Shown here: positions 52,918 through 63,162 of the stretch, piece after piece
How positions within the stretch are numbered: position 1 is the first letter of the stretch
Layout: each line of letters opens with the position of its first letter
From: Imbricaverruca yamaguchii
Lineage: Eukaryota; Arthropoda; Thecostraca; Neoverrucidae
Reading direction: 5' to 3'
Assembly (NCBI GenBank): GCA_034440575.1
Contig: JAOTOL010001560.1
Location: 634,001 to 698,000, forward strand
Length of the DNA: 64,000 nt
Position numbers and translations under genes: made by a program
The notes under the pieces: generated by a model
What the model was told of the DNA's origin: nothing
Databases searched by the model: none
Seen by the model: only the letters and a program-made list of their open reading frames with translations

Positions 52918-53022
52918 AGTCTGACCTGCCGCCACTCTTCGCCCGCGACCAATCGGCGTGAGAGATTGGCGACGCTGCATGACTCAACGGTCGATGCGTC
53001 GTAAAGCCAACAACCAACCAAC
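52918..53022 (+). mobile_element. SINE-A, 5'-truncated, in dpr intron
   Basis: Only the body and tail of SINE-A remain. A perfect 14-bp target-site duplication, caaacaagggacct, lies at 52904-52917 and 53023-53036. The insertion is antisense to the dpr gene, at the distal edge of the splice-junction minisatellite. Confidence 0.9.
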
Positions 53023-53036
53023 CAAACAAGGGACCT

Positions 53037-53729
53037 GGGATGGACACAGGGTCAGGGCCATGGACGACAGCCCTCCCAACAGTTGCGTCCCGAGCCGGTG
53101 CGACAGCAGCTCGCCAGTTCGCCGTGCCGATGTGATCACCGCCACCGCCTGCCAACATCGCCGACCACATTTGGAAGTGCTTGTGCACCTGAATTTAGCG
53201 CGATCCTGCAGCGGTAATGGACCCCCCCCATTGCTCACCGCGCGGCGTGGAGGTGGCGTCAGCTAGAGGTCGTGCTATTGCGCATTATCCTGCGAGGTAC
53301 AGGGAGAGGGGAGGTGGCACCTTGGTATTTCGGCCATCACAGACAAGCCAATTGAGACAGCAGCTTGATACTTTCAGTGCCCTCAAATGATCGCTTATGT
53401 TGTGTTGTACAAGAAACTACCTCAAGGTCGTATTACGTCATCTTCTAATGACGTTATAAATTCGTTCGTAGGCGTTGTTTTTGGCGTCTCAAACGGTTGC
53501 TTGCTATGAGATTCAATCGGACCAATGTATTCTGCCAAACCAGTGCAGGTACAGTTGGTGTCAGAGGTCATGATGTTACCATGTGACCTTAACTAGACCA
53601 TTCTGGGTCATGTTGATTAAAAAAATACATCATGACCGCATAGTCATCCATTATGCTTCCTGTTCTGGGGAAACTGTCCGTTTTGCATCACATTGGCAAT
53701 TATGTGTGACACGACCGAAGCCAAAATGT
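53037..53729. other. dpr intron, no recognisable feature
   Basis: Nothing recognised beyond a short C-run at 53221. Confidence 0.5.
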
Positions 53730-54345
53730 GGCCTCGGTCTTGAATATGCATCATCGTGGAGCGAATAGGCAACCTTGCATCCTGACAGACTTGTTCTGGT
53801 ATTTTGACTCATTGAGTACTATTGGCGGGAATTCTGCCAAACATTCAAAGGGCAACCAACTGCCGATCGGTGTCATTCTCGGTAACACTTCATGCAAAGC
53901 AATGCACGCGAATGAAACCCCATTGTTCACCAAACAGCAGCCGAATTAAAAAGCACTGATCAATAACTCCTAGACAGGTTCCACCTTTTCGAACAGATTA
54001 CCTCCACAGTAAAAACAAAACCCAATCGTCGACTTTTTACTCCGTTGTCACCGCTGTCGTTCAAATCGAAACAAATGGCTTTGGCCTATTCGATTAGTAT
54101 GGACCAGAAAACAGACAACTCCGTACTGGCGACTCGTATTTTCGATGCTAGTGCCATTTTCAGTGCATTACATTTCACATAGCGTCACCGACAATGGCAT
54201 AGAACGACAATTGGGTGCAATTTAGATGTTTGGCAGAATTCCCGTCAGTAACAGTCAAGTAGCCAAAATACCCGAACAGGTCTGTCAGAGCTCAAGGCGA
54301 CCTATTCGCTACATAATGCCACTATTGTAAATGATGAAATGCCAC
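53730..54345. repeat. Large imperfect inverted repeat in dpr intron
   Basis: About 180 bp at 53730-53912 recurs inverted at 54160-54345, roughly 75-80 percent similar by eye, around a 250-bp spacer. Shared words include GCGAATAGG, CTGACAGAC, GGTATTTTG and CGGGAATTCTGCCAAACAT. No transposase or terminal motif was seen. It could be a MITE, a foldback element or an inverted duplication of LINE DNA. Confidence 0.65.
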
Positions 54346-54349
54346 ATTT

Positions 54350-56010
54350 TGTGTCCCCTGACGGTGGACTCTCGTGACTATCATTCGGTCGTTGGCTTCA
54401 TTCGGCCATTCCCGAACCTCAAGCAATAGCAAACACCATGCTTTGTACGCACCATCGCCCACAACTGCTCCGACGACAATTGCAGACGAGCTGGTTTCCT
54501 ACAAAATGACCCAAATACCTTCACATCAATTTCCCCCTCTTTGATTTCAATAATGCCGAAAATTACGGTGCTCCTTTTCAACTTTATAAAACGGTGAATG
54601 CGATTTCTTCCGCGAGCGACACTACCGTAGGACCTGAGAAGCTACATCGCAATTTCAGCCGCCATTTATCCGACCACACCAAACAATGCGCCTTGGAGAC
54701 ATTTAATTAATCATGGTCAAACCATGTATTTCCTGAAGCATGGAAAAAGCTCTCATCATCCTCATTACAACATCTAGGAAAGATCTTAGTGACACCAGTA
54801 CTTTTCGGCCCACACCAGCTGCTTACGGAATTTTCTTTTAATGATTATAAAATACGGATCTGGCACATGAGCACCGATTCTCTTTTATCACCAATTAAAT
54901 GTAATTATCATAGACGCAACACTTTCAATCACCTTATTTGGCTATAGATAGACATCCGACATGGTTGCAAAATAACACGAGCACATTGCCACAGTATTTC
55001 TTTTTACATGAGCAAAGCTTACGACATATTACTGCCCGCATTAATTTCCAATCGTCATGAACTTGGCACCAAAGGCCATTTAGCTCATGATATGATAGGT
55101 TTTTATCTGGTTTCGTTCATTTCAGATCAGGTCCCAGTCAGCCACTTCAGATTCACATTTCATCCAAAACAGGCTACCACAGAGCAGCTGCATTTCACCA
55201 GTTTTAATTATAATCACAAATAGCGACCTATTCGCCAACATGGCTGCTAATTTAGCACATTATCTTTCTACAGATGACAGTGCATTTAGTGTTCAGGAAA
55301 AATTATGAACATTGTTTATCTTGGCTATAAAATGAACTTGATAAAGTAAGTGAATGGTCCCAGAAATACGGCTTCATTTTTTTGGCTCGAAAATTTCCAA
55401 CGGTGATTTTTAGCCCATTGGCTCCCTGCAAAAACCAAAACAATCTGCTGCACCTTGGGAACAATGCCATGCACGTAAAATTATTGCTGTCATTTAGACC
55501 GTAGGCTCTCCATTCACAAACGCATGAACCTCGTTCAGCACAAATGCTTTCGTCGACTCAATTAATTTCACATCATTACTGATCCATCATGCGAAGGTCA
55601 TCGTCCTACACTTTTACAACTGTACAAATCCTTGGTCTTCCCCATCATCGTATGCATGGCTCGGTGACTTAAGCTGATGCCAGCACCTCAACCGTGAACA
55701 TCTTAAACACCATTATGTTTATCCGATGTAATATATTTATCCGTATCGTATTCGATGCAATGACCAGTTCTCCCCTCAATTATTTACAAGTAGAATCGAG
55801 AATTAAACCAATATCACTCCGACGAAAGTAACAGACATTTAGGTATGCGTTCAAAGTTCAAATTCCAGATAATCACTACATGCGAGCGTCTTTATAAATT
55901 TTCCCAAATCTGCATCACGATTGCTTAGGTCTATCGAAAACGAATTGGCTTTACCATGGCTTGTAATGTGAAAACATGCTCTGTTCTACTTCATTGCACT
56001 TTTCTACTGA
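54350..56010 (+). pseudogene. LINE reverse transcriptase remnant (I/Nimb/Jockey-like)
   Basis: A frame-hopping remnant in the dpr intron. Pieces recognised in order are HGQTMYF followed in another frame by a WKK segment (near 54725), a CNYHRRNTFNHLIWL stretch equal to the GFRxxRST region (54900), YMSKAYDILL (55008) for the DLxKAYD motif, RLPQSSCISPVL (55180) for the GVPQGS-LSP motif, a broken YxDD box (LSTDDSAF, 55265) and RIVFDAMTSSPLNYLQVESR (55745) for the RxxxGAxxTSP region. KAYD and the last motif suggest an I-like element rather than CR1. Many stops are present. Boundaries are approximate. Confidence 0.65.
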
Positions 56011-56079
56011 TTAGTTCTCTTCTTCCACCCACTATCCCACCGTGTGCTTTACTTGTGAATGAGCTGTCCTACACTTTCA

Positions 56080-57040
56080 TACCTGAAACTGTCCTATTCT
56101 TTGACTTGTCCAACCTAAATTGATGACCCTATGCGATACTCTAAATAGAAGATAATCATTCATATTAACATTATCTAACCGTTCATGAATTTTAAACATT
56201 TCAACAATATCGCTGTTTAATCTCCTATGGTTGAGTGAGTACATTTCTGATGCCACAAGCCTTTTCCCACAATCTAATAGTCTAGCAGGCAAGTCTAGTA
56301 GCTTTGTTTTTCACCCTTTCGAACTTTTCTATGTCTCCTTTTAAATATACATGTATAAAGCATAAAATATCCATAAATACACGATAGTTCAAGTGAGGTC
56401 GCACACAGATTAAGCACAATTATTTTAAATGGCTTCCTTACTCTTATTCTCCACACTCCTTTTAATGATGCGTAGCATTCTGATTTTCCTGTTCCTATTT
56501 GAGGCACATTGATTTGTTTCGGATTCAAGGTCATTTCAAACTAATACGCCAAAATCTATTTCCTCTTCGATGATATCCAATTCACAACCTCCCATTGAAT
56601 ATCGCAACGTCTCACCTCCAGACTACAGATTCAAAGCATTACACTTGTCATAGTTGATACACATTTGCCATTTATCAGCTCATTTCAGTCCTTTAAGTCT
56701 GGTTAAATATTGCTAGATTCATCACCATTATTAGCAACTCCTACCAGCTGACGTCATCAGCAAATTTATGAACACCCTATTCCCCAACCCTACCTCAATG
56801 CTGTTCAGAAAGATTATAAAGAGAAGTGGACATAGAATAGAGCCGTATGGCAATCGACTCAAACATCCTTCCCTTCAAATTTGCACACATTTAATACTGC
56901 CCTTTGTTCTTTTCCTTGAACCATGCTTCAATCCAACCTATGCATGCAGATCTCCAATTGTGTTTCCTGCACTTCCGGCATCTACATAAAAGCGTAACCT
57001 ATTCTTTTCCTCACTTGGGATGCTTCCTGATGCTTGAAAT
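56080..57040 (-). pseudogene. CR1-like LINE remnant
   Basis: Minus-strand pieces in several frames follow the CR1 order: PYGSILCPLLFIIFLNSIE (near 56850; PYGS for PQGS), then a damaged INLLMTSAG (for FADD), CVRPHLNYRVF (56400), GDIEKFERVKNKATRLA (56320) and MYSLNHRRLNSDIVEMFKI (56250). Multiple stops and indels show an old, dead copy. It is antisense to the neighbouring fragments at 54350 and 58290 and has the same strand as the dpr gene. Confidence 0.75.
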
Positions 57041-58289
57041 ACTTCCTACTTTAGGCTTAAATGTGGAATTCGGAGTATGGGATGCGGAAGAACCACATGC
57101 GGTACCAGCGCGGTACCTACGAAATAGGAATTGGAACCGCATAGCGCGCCATAACAGCTAAATTTTGGCGATAAATATTTCAGCGTTTGAAACCACCATG
57201 AGGTAATATTGGTGTAGAAGCACGTTCTATTGCGGAATTAACTTCACATTCCAGACCTGTGGGGAGCCGCAGTGCGATATGAGCGACACGGGATGGCAAG
57301 CTAGAGACAAACCCACTCCACAGATCGTTTTCGGACCCAAAGTTATACGAATGAGGGCAAGGAGGAATGTGCCGAGATTTTACCCAGTTGATGGTACATT
57401 CATTCGGAATATATACTGCCTCAAGTCATATAAAATAGTTCAACTTGCCATCACTTTCTGCAGTCATGCTTAATACTTCTTCACCATAGCTAGCAAGATC
57501 AGTGTGTAGTCACCTGACAGCATTAGAAACTTCATCAATGTAACAACTCTCAATTTGTTCCAAATTCCATCTAGCATGTTCAGAGCTCGAGAGCAAACAC
57601 TGGGGACACAAGGACGAATTAGCACAATGGGCGCTCGATTATTAGCGCCTGCCCGGCAACTGCGCTGTGTCAGCCAAGCCTGGCTGACACTGCAACCAGC
57701 TGCCAACACGAACCGCACAAATTTGAATAATGGCACAATCTATAGGTGCATTTCTCCCACGCCCTAGTGTGATTTCAAATAAAGTGTGCCATGCAAAGCA
57801 AACTGGAATTCCAACACCTGCTCAAAGTGTAATAGCTCCTGGTGTTGAGTCGTTCCAGAGATCATTGACCCGTGCGGTACGATCTGGCGCCATGCTAATT
57901 AATTAATTGAGCCCGCGTATAGACAAGAACTCTGGTCATACGATCGGATCACTGCACACAGGTACACACTAAACCCCTACGGTCCGCTTCACAGAATTGC
58001 CACCGTGAGCCTGTTTTGACATGAGTGAAAGTGCGTCGTCACCAAGTGCACCTCCCCTATCGTCCTTGAACGGCCAGGAAAACCCCGATGCCATCGACAT
58101 CCGTGCACCGACCCCTTCACCGGGCCGAGCCTTTCACCGGGGAGCCGTTGACCGACGGACGAGTATACCACCACAGCCCGCCTGACTTCACGTCCAGGGG
58201 TAGTTGTTACAGCCTGCCTGGAGGCACGTTCCATGGAGGTCGTTACAGCCTACTTGTTGCCAGGTCACATGCAGAGGAGTTTGGGGTAT
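57041..58289. other. dpr intron, no recognisable feature
   Basis: No exon or repeat recognised; some LINE-derived sequence may be too decayed to see. Confidence 0.45.
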
Positions 58290-58770
58290 GAGAGCAATGA
58301 AGTGATGAAAATACTGGACATGGCCTATGTGCCCCACTTATAATATTCTGTACAGGCATGAAGCCTCCCCTTAGAAAAAGATATAGGTTTGCTAGAAAGA
58401 GTGCAGAGCAAAGCCACCAGGCTTATCAGTAGACTATATAACTTAGCATATAGGGAAAGATTTATGATATGAGATATTTCCTCACACAATTGTAGGAGAT
58501 TGAAGGTTGATATGATTATAATATATACATTTATTAAATTATAATATATACATTTATTATATACAGCCCATGTCAATCTGAATGGTGCCCTTCTATTTAG
58601 ACCATCACATAGGGGGTCATCAATTGAGGTTAAGCTAATCAAGGTGCAGGACAGTTAAGCGAAAACATGTCTCAGTTGAATAGTCCACCCGCTGATGTGC
58701 GAAGTCCCGCATTGAATGTATGACAAACATAAGATGGAGAACCTTTCTATGCTGCAAAATCTTGTTATAT
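58290..58770 (+). pseudogene. CR1-like LINE 3' fragment
   Basis: The plus strand reads, across frames, MAYVPHL, LLERVQSKATRLISRLYNLA and YRERF, matching the CR1 VRPHLEY / ERVQRRATKLI / YEERL series. It continues to FRPSHRGSSIEVKL, equivalent to the RxHxxKL segment before the CR1 C terminus. It is too decayed for exact limits. Confidence 0.65.
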
Positions 58771-59089
58771 TTCAGTTCTAAGTAGTCGTGCATGGGTGAT
58801 ATACATCAGTAGGTGTGCACTGTGAAGGGCTCTTGAAGCAGGCATGGATGGAGTCTGGACATTATTGATATGGCATTCAATTAACATGTGCTACACGAGA
58901 TCCTGTGCATAGGGTTGAATAAGTAAGGTAGATATGCATTAATTAGTGTGGGTATGTCGGTGGATGTATTCCTTGGAATTCGGGGTGTGGATTGGTCGGG
59001 GTAAAGAGCGTCTTTTGCCATGGCTATGGTATCTTCCATTTGCATGTGAGTGTTAGTGTGTGTGTGCGTGTGCGTGCACATATGCGTAA

Positions 59090-59091
<2 letters not shown>
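58771..59091. other. dpr intron, no recognisable feature
   Basis: Ends in a GT-rich run (59048-59077) leading to the TA array. Confidence 0.5.

Positions 59092-59162
<71 letters not shown>
59092..59162. repeat. (TA)n microsatellite in dpr intron
   Basis: A TA run of about 70 bp. Confidence 0.97.
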
Positions 59163-59164
<2 letters not shown>

Positions 59165-60547
59165 CTAGTTCTTAGCTATGTTCAAATGCAACTGACCAAC
59201 TTTTTATGCATAGATCCTCAGTGCTACCGACTATTCGGTTTACGTCAAGTTATGTGGGCCGCATATTAAATAGCAGCACCAGTGATTCTTGCAACAGGTA
59301 ATCTTGTTTTATTCACACCAGTTCGCCACGGCTTTGCCGCCATATTTGTAATTCGTCAGTAATGTCCGTGACGTGAATAATCAGCATCTACTGGGCGCGG
59401 TTATCGTGATCTTCGAAATGTGCCCATGCATTTCAAGGCGCCATCAATAAGATTTAACTGTCAAATACAGTCCATTTGTCAGTCTCTGAAGAGGCTGAAC
59501 TTTAAGGGCGCCTCTCAGAAGTGTCAAATTTAGGTATCACCAGTTAATGCATGAATGCTTTCATTGGAATTGAGGAAATTCGCAGTATTAAGTTGTCATA
59601 AACAGCACACCAAATTTTATGGGCACACAAAATCAGACTACAATATAGGCAAAGCAAATCAACGCAGAAACAACCGGGAAACTTCAGCACTTCCGCAGGG
59701 GAGTTATTTTTAGAGGCGTGCGGGGCCATGAAGGCCATTTGCGCCGCCTTTAAAGCGAGTGTTTGCAAGCAAAGTGCAGGAATTTGTACATTTACGTTAA
59801 GGGATTTTTACGTTTATAGTGTGTCTGATATTTTATGTGATGAAGGTGGGGGCTGGGTGTCGAAATGGTTGGGCACCATTGCGTCCTGCACATAGGTCAC
59901 ATAAGTACGTGGTCCATTAGCCAAAATTAAATCCGTCCTGCACATAAGTACTTCGTTCTTCAGCTAAAATTTAACGAATGCGCGCTGCACATGGGTGCGT
60001 GGACCATTAACAAAAATGTATTGTCCATTGCACCTGTCCTCCCTCGAATAATTGGACACACTGGATTTTCTCGAGGGCAATCAGGTGGAGTGATTCGCGG
60101 AAGCAACGATTTTGTACGGATTTTAATTCAAGTAAGTCATGGGAAGCTGAATCCAACGAACCGTGATTCAAACGGATTACTGATCTAGTTAACAAGCCTC
60201 ACTCACCAGTTGAGTGATAAGTGAAATGAGAGACATTCAGACGCCTAAACATGCACATGCCGACATGAATGCGGGGTGCCAACAGAATAAATGAAACACA
60301 GACGTCTCATTGATTACGATCACGACGGTCCCGTCGAACAGCCGACCCCTCCGTTTACCACCGCACACCGTCATCTACCACCGGAGTGAGAATAAGTACT
60401 GAGTACATCGGTCTTGGGTGGGATACAACGGGTGGGATACAACCGTTAAAAATGTACAGTGAAACAGTGTAGTTGATGTCACGCCATTGAAACTGGGCAC
60501 GGGAGGGAGATGGGAGAGTCGAGAAGGGGATGTTAAAAGGGGAGATG
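59163..60547. other. dpr intron, no recognisable feature
   Basis: A short local repeat, GTCCTGCACATA (59883 and 59935) with similar flanks to 60010, is the only structure seen. Confidence 0.45.
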
Positions 60548-61033
60548 GAAGAGGGAAGAGGGAAGAGGGAAGAGGGAAGAGGGTAGAGGGTAGAGGGTAG
60601 AGGGTAGAGGGTAGAGGGTAGAGGGTAGAGGGTAGAGGGTAGAGGGTAGAGGGTAGAGGGTAGAGGGTAGAGGGTAGAGGGTAGAGGGTAGAGGGTAGAG
60701 GGTAGAGGGTAGAGGGTAGAGGGTAGAGGGTAGAGGGTGAGGGTAGAGGGTAGAGGGTAGAGGGTAGATGGTAGAGGGTGGGGTAGAGGGTAGAGGGTAG
60801 AGGGTAGAGGGTAGAGGGTAGAGGGTAGAGGGTAGAGGGTAGAGGGTGAGGGTAGAGGGTAGAGGGTGGGGGGTGAGGGTGGGGTGGGGTGAGGGTAGGG
60901 GGTAGGGGTAGAGGGTAGAGGGTAGGGGTAGAGGGTAGAGGGTAGAGGGTAGAGGGTAGAGGGTAGAGGGTAGAGGGTAGAGGGTAGAGGGTAGAGGGTA
61001 GAGGGTAGAGGGTAGAGGGTAGAGGGTAGAGGG
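60548..61033. repeat. TAGAGGG heptamer array in dpr intron
   Basis: It starts as AAGAGGG (60548-60581) and then TAGAGGG for about 450 bp, with single-base losses and GGTGGGG-type variants near 60860-60900. The repeated TCTACCC strand gives open frames of up to 324 codons on the minus strand. Confidence 0.95.
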
Positions 61034-62263
61034 GAGGTCGATATATAGGGAGCAGCAAAAGGAGAGTGAGTAGAAGTAGGAGCGGGAGCGGCAAGAAGGT
61101 GGGGAGAGAGGAAGAAGCTTTGCATCCACTTCCCCAATGTAGCTGAGAAAGCCAAATATTCACGGGCATTGGCGGATCGAGGAATTTCCATGGAGGAGGG
61201 AAGAGGGAAGAGGGCATACATCCTTGGGCGCCTTTCACTAATACTTTGTTGAACGAGGTGGGTGTGAGGTGTACTGGGCTTTCCACGAAAGGGTGACTTT
61301 CCCTGTCAGAGCACCGCTTTTCCATGGGGATAAACGACCCCAATACCATCTGTATATCCGCCCATATTCAAGGGATAGGTGAGTGGCCAGGATAGCTCGA
61401 TGACGAGCCTGAGACAAGGCCACATGTTATCCAAAGTCAGTTGAAGTCGTAATGCAGGCTCGGCCATTTGCCACTACCTTATTCATATATGGCCTAATAA
61501 ATATAAATAAAATAACACGTCACCTAATAAATATTATCTGCATCAAATTGTTCGTTTGGTTATTAAATATATAATAAAACAAGAAAACCTGAATCCAGGC
61601 AGCCACCGACCGCAATTAATTATGACACTGGCTGTTAACATGAGATATGCCATTGCCAATATGTTTCGGTTGAGCATCCGTTCGGGCACGGAAACACTAT
61701 AACAGAAACTTTGGCTATCGACTAAACTTGTAGCGTTTTGAGACGTCAAATTTGCATGTCAGTGCCTCAAAATAATTGAAATGCGTCGTTCCATTTGGTA
61801 CAAATCTGGCACAAAATCTAATTTTATTGTGGTCATAAAACTGAAGGATGGAATGGACGTACGCATACATGCATCAGCGACAATGCAAAATGAATGGACG
61901 GCATATCTAACCGACTGAAGCTGACATTCTACAAAATATGGCACAGAAATTGGACAATTCTGACTGCACTGCCTCCGCTAATTATGCATTGGGTTGGCAT
62001 GGGCGGGGTCAAAGGGCAGCACGAGCGGCGTCGAACGGGGGGACGCGTCCTACCCCGAACCGTCGTCACGCCTTAACACATCCCACCCTCAATCGTCGTT
62101 CGTTACACATCACGCCCATGGGTGTTACATGGAAATAATGGACCCAAGGACAACCACGTCCTCCTGTATGAAGTCCGCGGCGGCGCCGATGCTCGACAGT
62201 ACACAGTGTAGCATGCTTGACGTAAACAGTGCTCAGGTGCATCATGCACTGAAGACCATCCGA
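61034..62263. other. dpr intron, no recognisable feature
   Basis: Unique-looking; no exon recognised on the minus strand. Confidence 0.5.
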
Positions 62264-62266
62264 CTT

Positions 62267-62268
62267 AC
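62267..62268 (-). promoter_or_regulatory. Duplicated (distal) 5' splice donor beyond the SINE
   Basis: The second copy of the target-site duplication (62264-62277) repeats CAA then GTAAGT. The trailing GTAAGT is the pre-insertion intron start and fits the donor consensus slightly better than the proximal copy. Its use would exonise 196 bp and shift the frame by one base. Whether it is used cannot be seen from sequence. Confidence 0.5.
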
Positions 62269-62277
62269 TTGGTCGTT

Positions 62278-62459
62278 TGTTTGTTTGTTTATTGGTTGGT
62301 TCACGACACACTTTATGCACATTCACGGCTAATGGCGCCGCCCACACTGTTTCGCCGGTGGGCCGCAGGATTGGTAAATGTCCTGAGTGGCGCTGGAGTC
62401 GAACCCGGGACCTTTGGCACCCATAGCCCGACACCTTAACCACTCGGCCATCCCCGCCC
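62278..62459 (-). mobile_element. SINE-B, full length, at the dpr splice donor
   Basis: This is a tRNA-derived SINE in the same orientation as the dpr gene. Its head carries GGGGATGGCCGAGTGGTTAA (A-box region) and GGTTCGACTC (B box). The body matches the copies at 13133, 3826 and 47152, and the tail is AATAAACAAAC-like. A perfect 14-bp target-site duplication (AACGACCAAGTAAG on the minus strand) lies at 62460-62473 and 62264-62277. The duplicated bases are the last nine of the exon and first five of the intron. Confidence 0.9.
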
Positions 62460-62462
62460 CTT

Positions 62463-62464
62463 AC
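62463..62464 (-). promoter_or_regulatory. Proximal 5' splice donor of dpr exon
   Basis: The sequence reads CAA then GTAAGG. It lies within the SINE-B target-site duplication at 62460-62473. It keeps the KHNDQ codon phase and removes the SINE with the intron, so it is the expected donor. Confidence 0.7.
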
Positions 62465-62592
62465 TTGGTCGTTGTGTTTCCAGAAGATGAACGCGGGCGG
62501 CTCCGGAGACATGCGCACCACGCACGTCAGGTTGATGGTGCTCTCAGTGTCGATGAAGAGCTCTGGTCCGCCGAGTATTTCCGTCACCGGCT
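62465..62592 (-). CDS. dpr: dpr-like gene, exon coding first half of second Ig domain
   Basis: Dpr proteins are neuronal cell-surface proteins with two Ig domains that bind DIP partners in synaptic recognition. This 128-bp exon reads, after two leading bases, 42 codons starting PVTEILGGPELF, then STINLTC, SPEPPAFIFW and ending KHNDQ. This is the hallmark opening of the Dpr second Ig domain. The Cys of INLTC is the first disulfide cysteine, NLT is a glycosylation sequon and the Trp of FIFW is the core Ig tryptophan. The acceptor is an AG at 62594-62593. The leading AG with an upstream G would complete a Glu codon, giving the usual EPVTEILGG. The donor GT is at 62464-62463, in phase 0, matching the phase of the exon at 52410. 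A SINE sits directly against the donor. Family assignment is confident; the paralogue number is unknown, and the symbol denotes the family only. Confidence 0.9.
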
Positions 62593-63034
62593 CTGGAACA
62601 CATCAGAAAGTGGTCTGCTGCGAAGAGCGCACCGTGAAATACGCTAAATTGTTGTCCTCGGAATTCAGTGCCTGGACTGTACAGAGCATGGAGGAAGGAA
62701 AGAGAGGCTGGTGCTGCACCGACTGCTATTTTGAAACCATTCAAATTGTGAAAATCATTCAAACTTTGGCGTTCTTGGTTCTTCTTCGATAACACTCAGC
62801 TGGAAATATAAGATGGCAACTCGGTAGCTTCTCAATCGACTTCCATGAATATGCCAGCGGACTCACTGATTGTTATTGTGTGTAATGCTATTGTCACGTT
62901 TTGGCCGGTTAAAGCTGGCTAAAATTTCTGGTCTGACAAGCCCAGCATTGACTGGCCTTTTGCCATCCATGATTATCAGTGTTAAGTTAGTGAATCACCA
63001 AAGTATGATTACGTGAGAATAAATATCTCACCTT
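62593..63034 (-). other. dpr upstream intron
   Basis: Intronic on the minus strand by the acceptor at 62594-62593. No first-Ig-domain exon is visible here. Confidence 0.55.
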
Positions 63035-63162
63035 CAATATACCAGGGGGTGCTGAGTTTACATCAAAAGTAACGTTAGGGACGTTACATTTGCTTCTATT
63101 GTTGCATCCATTGTTACCCTAACGTTACTTTTGATGTAAACTCAGCACCTCCTGGTATATTG
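63035..63162. mobile_element. Repeat D, long-hairpin MITE-like copy
   Basis: Two 46-base arms, 63035-63080 and 63117-63162, are inverted copies with a single mismatch and a 36-base spacer. They meet the flanks through TA-rich ends (TATACCAGG / CCTGGTATA). This structure fits a mini Tc1/mariner-like element. The sequence to 63236 (CACGCAATGT, then GAACCATTCTTCGTTGTATT) is also shared with 17655. Confidence 0.75.

Larger units (their letters stand above)
52411..62464 (-). other. dpr-like intron between the two Ig-domain exons
   Basis: This 10.05-kb intron is inferred from matching phase-0 junctions (KHNDQ then VISYD). From its 5' end (high coordinates) it holds a sense SINE-B, a TAGAGGG array, a TA array, three LINE remnants, an inverted repeat, a truncated SINE-A and a 60-bp junction-derived minisatellite. 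No additional coding exon was recognised inside it. Confidence 0.75.

Noticed and set aside
60548..61033. True telomere or telomere-fusion site
   Set aside because: The unit is TAGAGGG, not an arthropod TTAGG repeat, and it lies inside an intron between matching exons.
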